Assembly: GCA_019237595.1 (NCBI GenBank)
Contig: JAFAGU010000274.1
Coordinates: 1-6,502 of the forward strand
DNA length: 6,502 nucleotides
From: Betaproteobacteria bacterium
GTDB lineage: Bacteria > Pseudomonadota > Gammaproteobacteria > Burkholderiales > SG8-39
Direction of reading: 5' to 3'
Positions 4,486-6,502 of this stretch are shown piece by piece. The notes beneath the pieces are model-generated. The model was not told the origin of the DNA and searched no databases. It worked only from the letters and a program-made list of their open reading frames with translations. Each line of letters opens with the position of its first letter. Positions within the stretch are counted from its first letter, which is position 1. The position numbers were made by a program, and so were the translations under genes.

Positions 4486-6310
4486 CGCCGACCGGGTCGC
4501 GGCAGCGCTGCTCGCCCTCACGGACTGGGCATCAGCGCTCCTTCTTCTCGCCGACCTCGCCGTCGTGGCGTTCTCCGTCACGGCGCGCTCGCTCTTCAAC
4601 GCGCCGGTCGAGTGGTCCGACGACGTGGCGCGCGGGCTCATGGTCGGCTCGGCGTTCTTCGGCGCGGCGAGCGCGCTAAAGCGCGGCGAGAACGCGGGCG
4701 TCGTGTTCCTGGTCGACAAGCTCGGCGCGCGGCCGCGGCGCCTCGTCGATTCGTTCGCCGCGCTCCTCATCCTCGTCGTCTCCGCGTTCCTCGCGGCGAA
4801 CTCGGCGCGCATGGGATGGCTGACGACCGGGCAGACGACCGGATCGGGGCTTCCTCTCGAGCTGACCTTCTACCCGATGGCGGCCGGCGCAGCCTGCATG
4901 ACGCTTTTCGCCGCCGAGCATTTCTTCAGGCGCTCGATCGCCGACGTCGTTTCGGCGGCGGCGATCGGCGCTTTCGTGGCCGGCCTCTGGTATGCGTGGA
5001 GCGCCGTCGCGCCGGACGCGCTGCCGCCGGCGGGGGCGCTCATGCTCGCCGGCTTCGTGCTCTGCCTGGCCGGTGGGATGCCGATCGGCTTCGGCCTCGC
5101 GCTCGCGGCCCTGATCTACCTCTGGACCGAGGGCAACGTGCCGGGCGTGATCTTCGCCCAGCAAATGGCGCGCGGCATAGACAACTTCGTGCTCCTCGCC
5201 ATTCCGTTCTTCATCCTCGTCGGCTACCTCATGGAGGCGAACGGCATGTCGGTCCGCCTCATCGCGCTCCTCGAGCGGCTCGTCGGCCGCATGCGCGGCG
5301 GCCTGAACGTGGTGATGGTCCTCTCCATGGTGATCTTCTCGGGCATCTCCGGCTCGAAGATGGCCGACGTCGCCGCGGTGGGATCGGTGCTCGTGCCGGC
5401 GGCGCGCCGCTCGAAGCAGAATCCGGGCGAGGCTGTCGCGCTCCTCGCCGCGTCGGCGGTGATGGCCGAAGCGATCCCGCCTTGCATCAACCTCATCATC
5501 CTCGGCTTCGTCGCGAACCTCTCCATCGGCGGGCTCTTCATGGCGGGGCTGTTGCCCGCGGGGGTGATGGCCGCCGCGCTGATCGCGGTCGCCGTCCTCT
5601 TCGGCAGGCGCGCCGCCCTCGCGGAAGCGGAGCAGCTCAAGGAGGACGCGCGGCGCTTGTGGAGCGGGGCGGCGGTGACGCTGGGGCTTCTCGTGCTCAT
5701 CTTCGGCGGCTTCAAGACGGGATTCGCCACAGCGACGGAGATCTCGGCCTTCGCGGCGATCTACGCGCTCGTCGTCGGCGGTGCGGTGTTCCGCGAGCTC
5801 GGCCTGCGCGCCGCGTTTCAGAGCTTCGTGCATGCGGCGACGCGCTCGGGCCTGGTGCTCTTCATCGTCGCGGCGGCGCAATCGCTCGCGTTCGTGCTCA
5901 CGTTGCAGCAGGTGCCGCACGCGCTCGCCGACATGATGATCCGCTTCTCGCAAGCGGGCGGCGCGTGGACGTTCATGCTGCTTTCCATCCTGATCCTCAT
6001 CGTCATGGGATCGGTGCTCGAAGGCGCGGCGGCGCTCATCATCTTCGGGCCGCTCCTCGTCCCGGTCGCCTCGCAGATCGGCATCGCGCCGCTGCACTTC
6101 GGCGTCGTGCTCGTGGTCGCCATGGGCATCGGCCTCTTCGCCCCGCCGCTCGGCCTCGGGCTCTATGGCGCCTGCCTCATCGGCAAGGTGCCGATCGAGG
6201 ACACGGTGCGGCCGATCCTCGGCTACCTCGGGCTGCTTTTCCTGTGCCTCCTCGTGATCGCGTTCGTCCCCGGGATCTCGCTCTGGCTGCCGCACCTCAT
6301 GGGATACTGA
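4457..6310 (+). CDS. dctM: Fused TRAP transporter membrane protein, DctQ-DctM
   Basis: This 617-residue inner-membrane protein carries both TRAP membrane subunits in one chain and drives uptake with a Na+ or H+ gradient. Residues about 20-160 form the small DctQ part, with four hydrophobic segments and the motif VEWSDDVARGLMVGSAFFGA (51-70). Residues about 190-617 form the large DctM part. Its marks are IPFFILVGYLMEANGM (249-264), SGISGSKMADVAAVGSVLVPA (295-315), AEAIPPCINLIILG (337-350), MGSVLEGAAALIIFGPLLVP (517-536) and FAPPLGLGLYGACLIG (561-576). The linker (161-190) contains an extra hydrophobic stretch, as expected to join the parts. The start is TTG 4457, 29 bp inside dctP, because the next in-frame GTG lies in the first membrane segment. 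The exact start is uncertain, with only a distant GAGG at 4441-4444. KMAD and EAIPPC differ from the more usual AxAD and GxIIPPS, pointing to a distinct subfamily. Confidence 0.92.
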   Translation: MTRSARRAFSADRVAAALLALTDWASALLLLADLAVVAFSVTARSLFNAPVEWSDDVARGLMVGSAFFGAASALKRGENAGVVFLVDKLGARPRRLVDSFAALLILVVSAFLAANSARMGWLTTGQTTGSGLPLELTFYPMAAGAACMTLFAAEHFFRRSIADVVSAAAIGAFVAGLWYAWSAVAPDALPPAGALMLAGFVLCLAGGMPIGFGLALAALIYLWTEGNVPGVIFAQQMARGIDNFVLLAIPFFILVGYLMEANGMSVRLIALLERLVGRMRGGLNVVMVLSMVIFSGISGSKMADVAAVGSVLVPAARRSKQNPGEAVALLAASAVMAEAIPPCINLIILGFVANLSIGGLFMAGLLPAGVMAAALIAVAVLFGRRAALAEAEQLKEDARRLWSGAAVTLGLLVLIFGGFKTGFATATEISAFAAIYALVVGGAVFRELGLRAAFQSFVHAATRSGLVLFIVAAAQSLAFVLTLQQVPHALADMMIRFSQAGGAWTFMLLSILILIVMGSVLEGAAALIIFGPLLVPVASQIGIAPLHFGVVLVVAMGIGLFAPPLGLGLYGACLIGKVPIEDTVRPILGYLGLLFLCLLVIAFVPGISLWLPHLMGY

Positions 6311-6317
6311 CGGCCGC

Positions 6318-6502
6318 TTGAAGCTTTCGGTCGTCGTCCCGGCGTACAACGAAGAAAAGCTCCTCCCGCAGTGCCTCGGCGCCATCGGCGCAGCGATGGC
6401 GGCGTTCGAGGACGCGGAGCTCGTCGTGTGCGACAACAATTCGACCGACCGCACGGCCGAGATCGCCCGCGCCGCGGGCGCCAAGGTCGTGTTCGAGCCG
6501 GT
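6318..6502 (+). CDS. Family 2 glycosyltransferase, 3' end outside the window
   Basis: Only the first 61 codons are present; the gene runs off the right edge. The start MKLSVVVPAYNEEKLLPQCL is the classic opening of GT-A fold, family 2 glycosyltransferases, and VVCDNNSTDRTAEIA (36-50) holds the second nucleotide-sugar-binding strand, with Asp39 and Asp44 as the expected acidic residues. Such enzymes transfer a sugar from a nucleotide donor to a lipid, polysaccharide or protein acceptor at the cytoplasmic membrane face; the donor and acceptor cannot be told. TTG 6318 is chosen because it places Met directly before the first beta strand, as in relatives. No ribosome binding site is clear. It begins 7 bp after the TRAP permease stop, so the two are probably co-transcribed, though a functional link is not evident. 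Confidence 0.88.
   Translation, partial: MKLSVVVPAYNEEKLLPQCLGAIGAAMAAFEDAELVVCDNNSTDRTAEIARAAGAKVVFEP

Noticed and set aside
3481..4812. Long minus-strand open frame opposite dctP and the start of the TRAP permease
   Set aside because: Arg- and Ala-rich low-complexity product without motifs, spanning two well-supported plus-strand genes.
4612..6321. Second plus-strand open frame within the TRAP permease gene
   Set aside because: Arg/Gly/Ala-rich shadow frame with no membrane segments or motifs.
4676..6484. Very long minus-strand open frame opposite the TRAP permease
   Set aside because: Its product is a run of R, E, H and D residues with no domain. It mirrors codon bias of the GC-rich plus-strand gene, which has full TRAP motifs.

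Overview
The window is a high-GC (about two-thirds or more G+C by eye) bacterial chromosome segment, most likely from a betaproteobacterium. The support is an OxyR of the Neisseria/Burkholderia type, an exported methyltransferase of a kind I associate with betaproteobacteria, and a TRAP transporter next to a short GT2 glycosyltransferase start. All proteins are encoded on the plus strand. Only the first gene, a tRNA, is on the minus strand. I place the organism from protein resemblance only.

Layout. 1-129: tRNA 3' flank, more AT-rich than the rest near the tRNA, with no convincing gene. 130-205 (-): tRNA-Arg(CCT) with encoded CCA. 237-2407 and on to 3324 (+): three overlapping genes, namely an exported class I SAM-dependent methyltransferase, an APC-superfamily amino acid permease and the peroxide sensor OxyR. 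The first pair overlaps by 25 bp and the second by 4 bp (TTGA), so they look like one transcription unit. 3325-3453: the only sizeable gap between protein genes (129 bp), presumably carrying the promoter of the next unit. 3454-6310 (+): a TRAP transporter made of a Tat-exported solute-binding protein (DctP family) and a single fused DctQ-DctM membrane protein, overlapping by 29 bp. 6318 to the window end (+): the start of a family 2 glycosyltransferase, 7 bp after the TRAP permease.

How the genes work together. The TRAP pair is a complete Na+ or H+ driven uptake system, probably for an organic acid or other carboxylate. The substrate cannot be read from the sequence. OxyR keeps all the expected redox residues at the same numbering as the E. 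coli protein (Cys199, Cys208, Thr100), so it should be a working H2O2 sensor. Its coupling to a permease and an exported methyltransferase is the least expected arrangement here. Five of the six protein genes start with GTG or TTG. I see no CRISPR array, insertion sequence, phage gene, toxin-antitoxin pair or obvious new defence system. This is mostly ordinary chromosome with a few points worth a second look.
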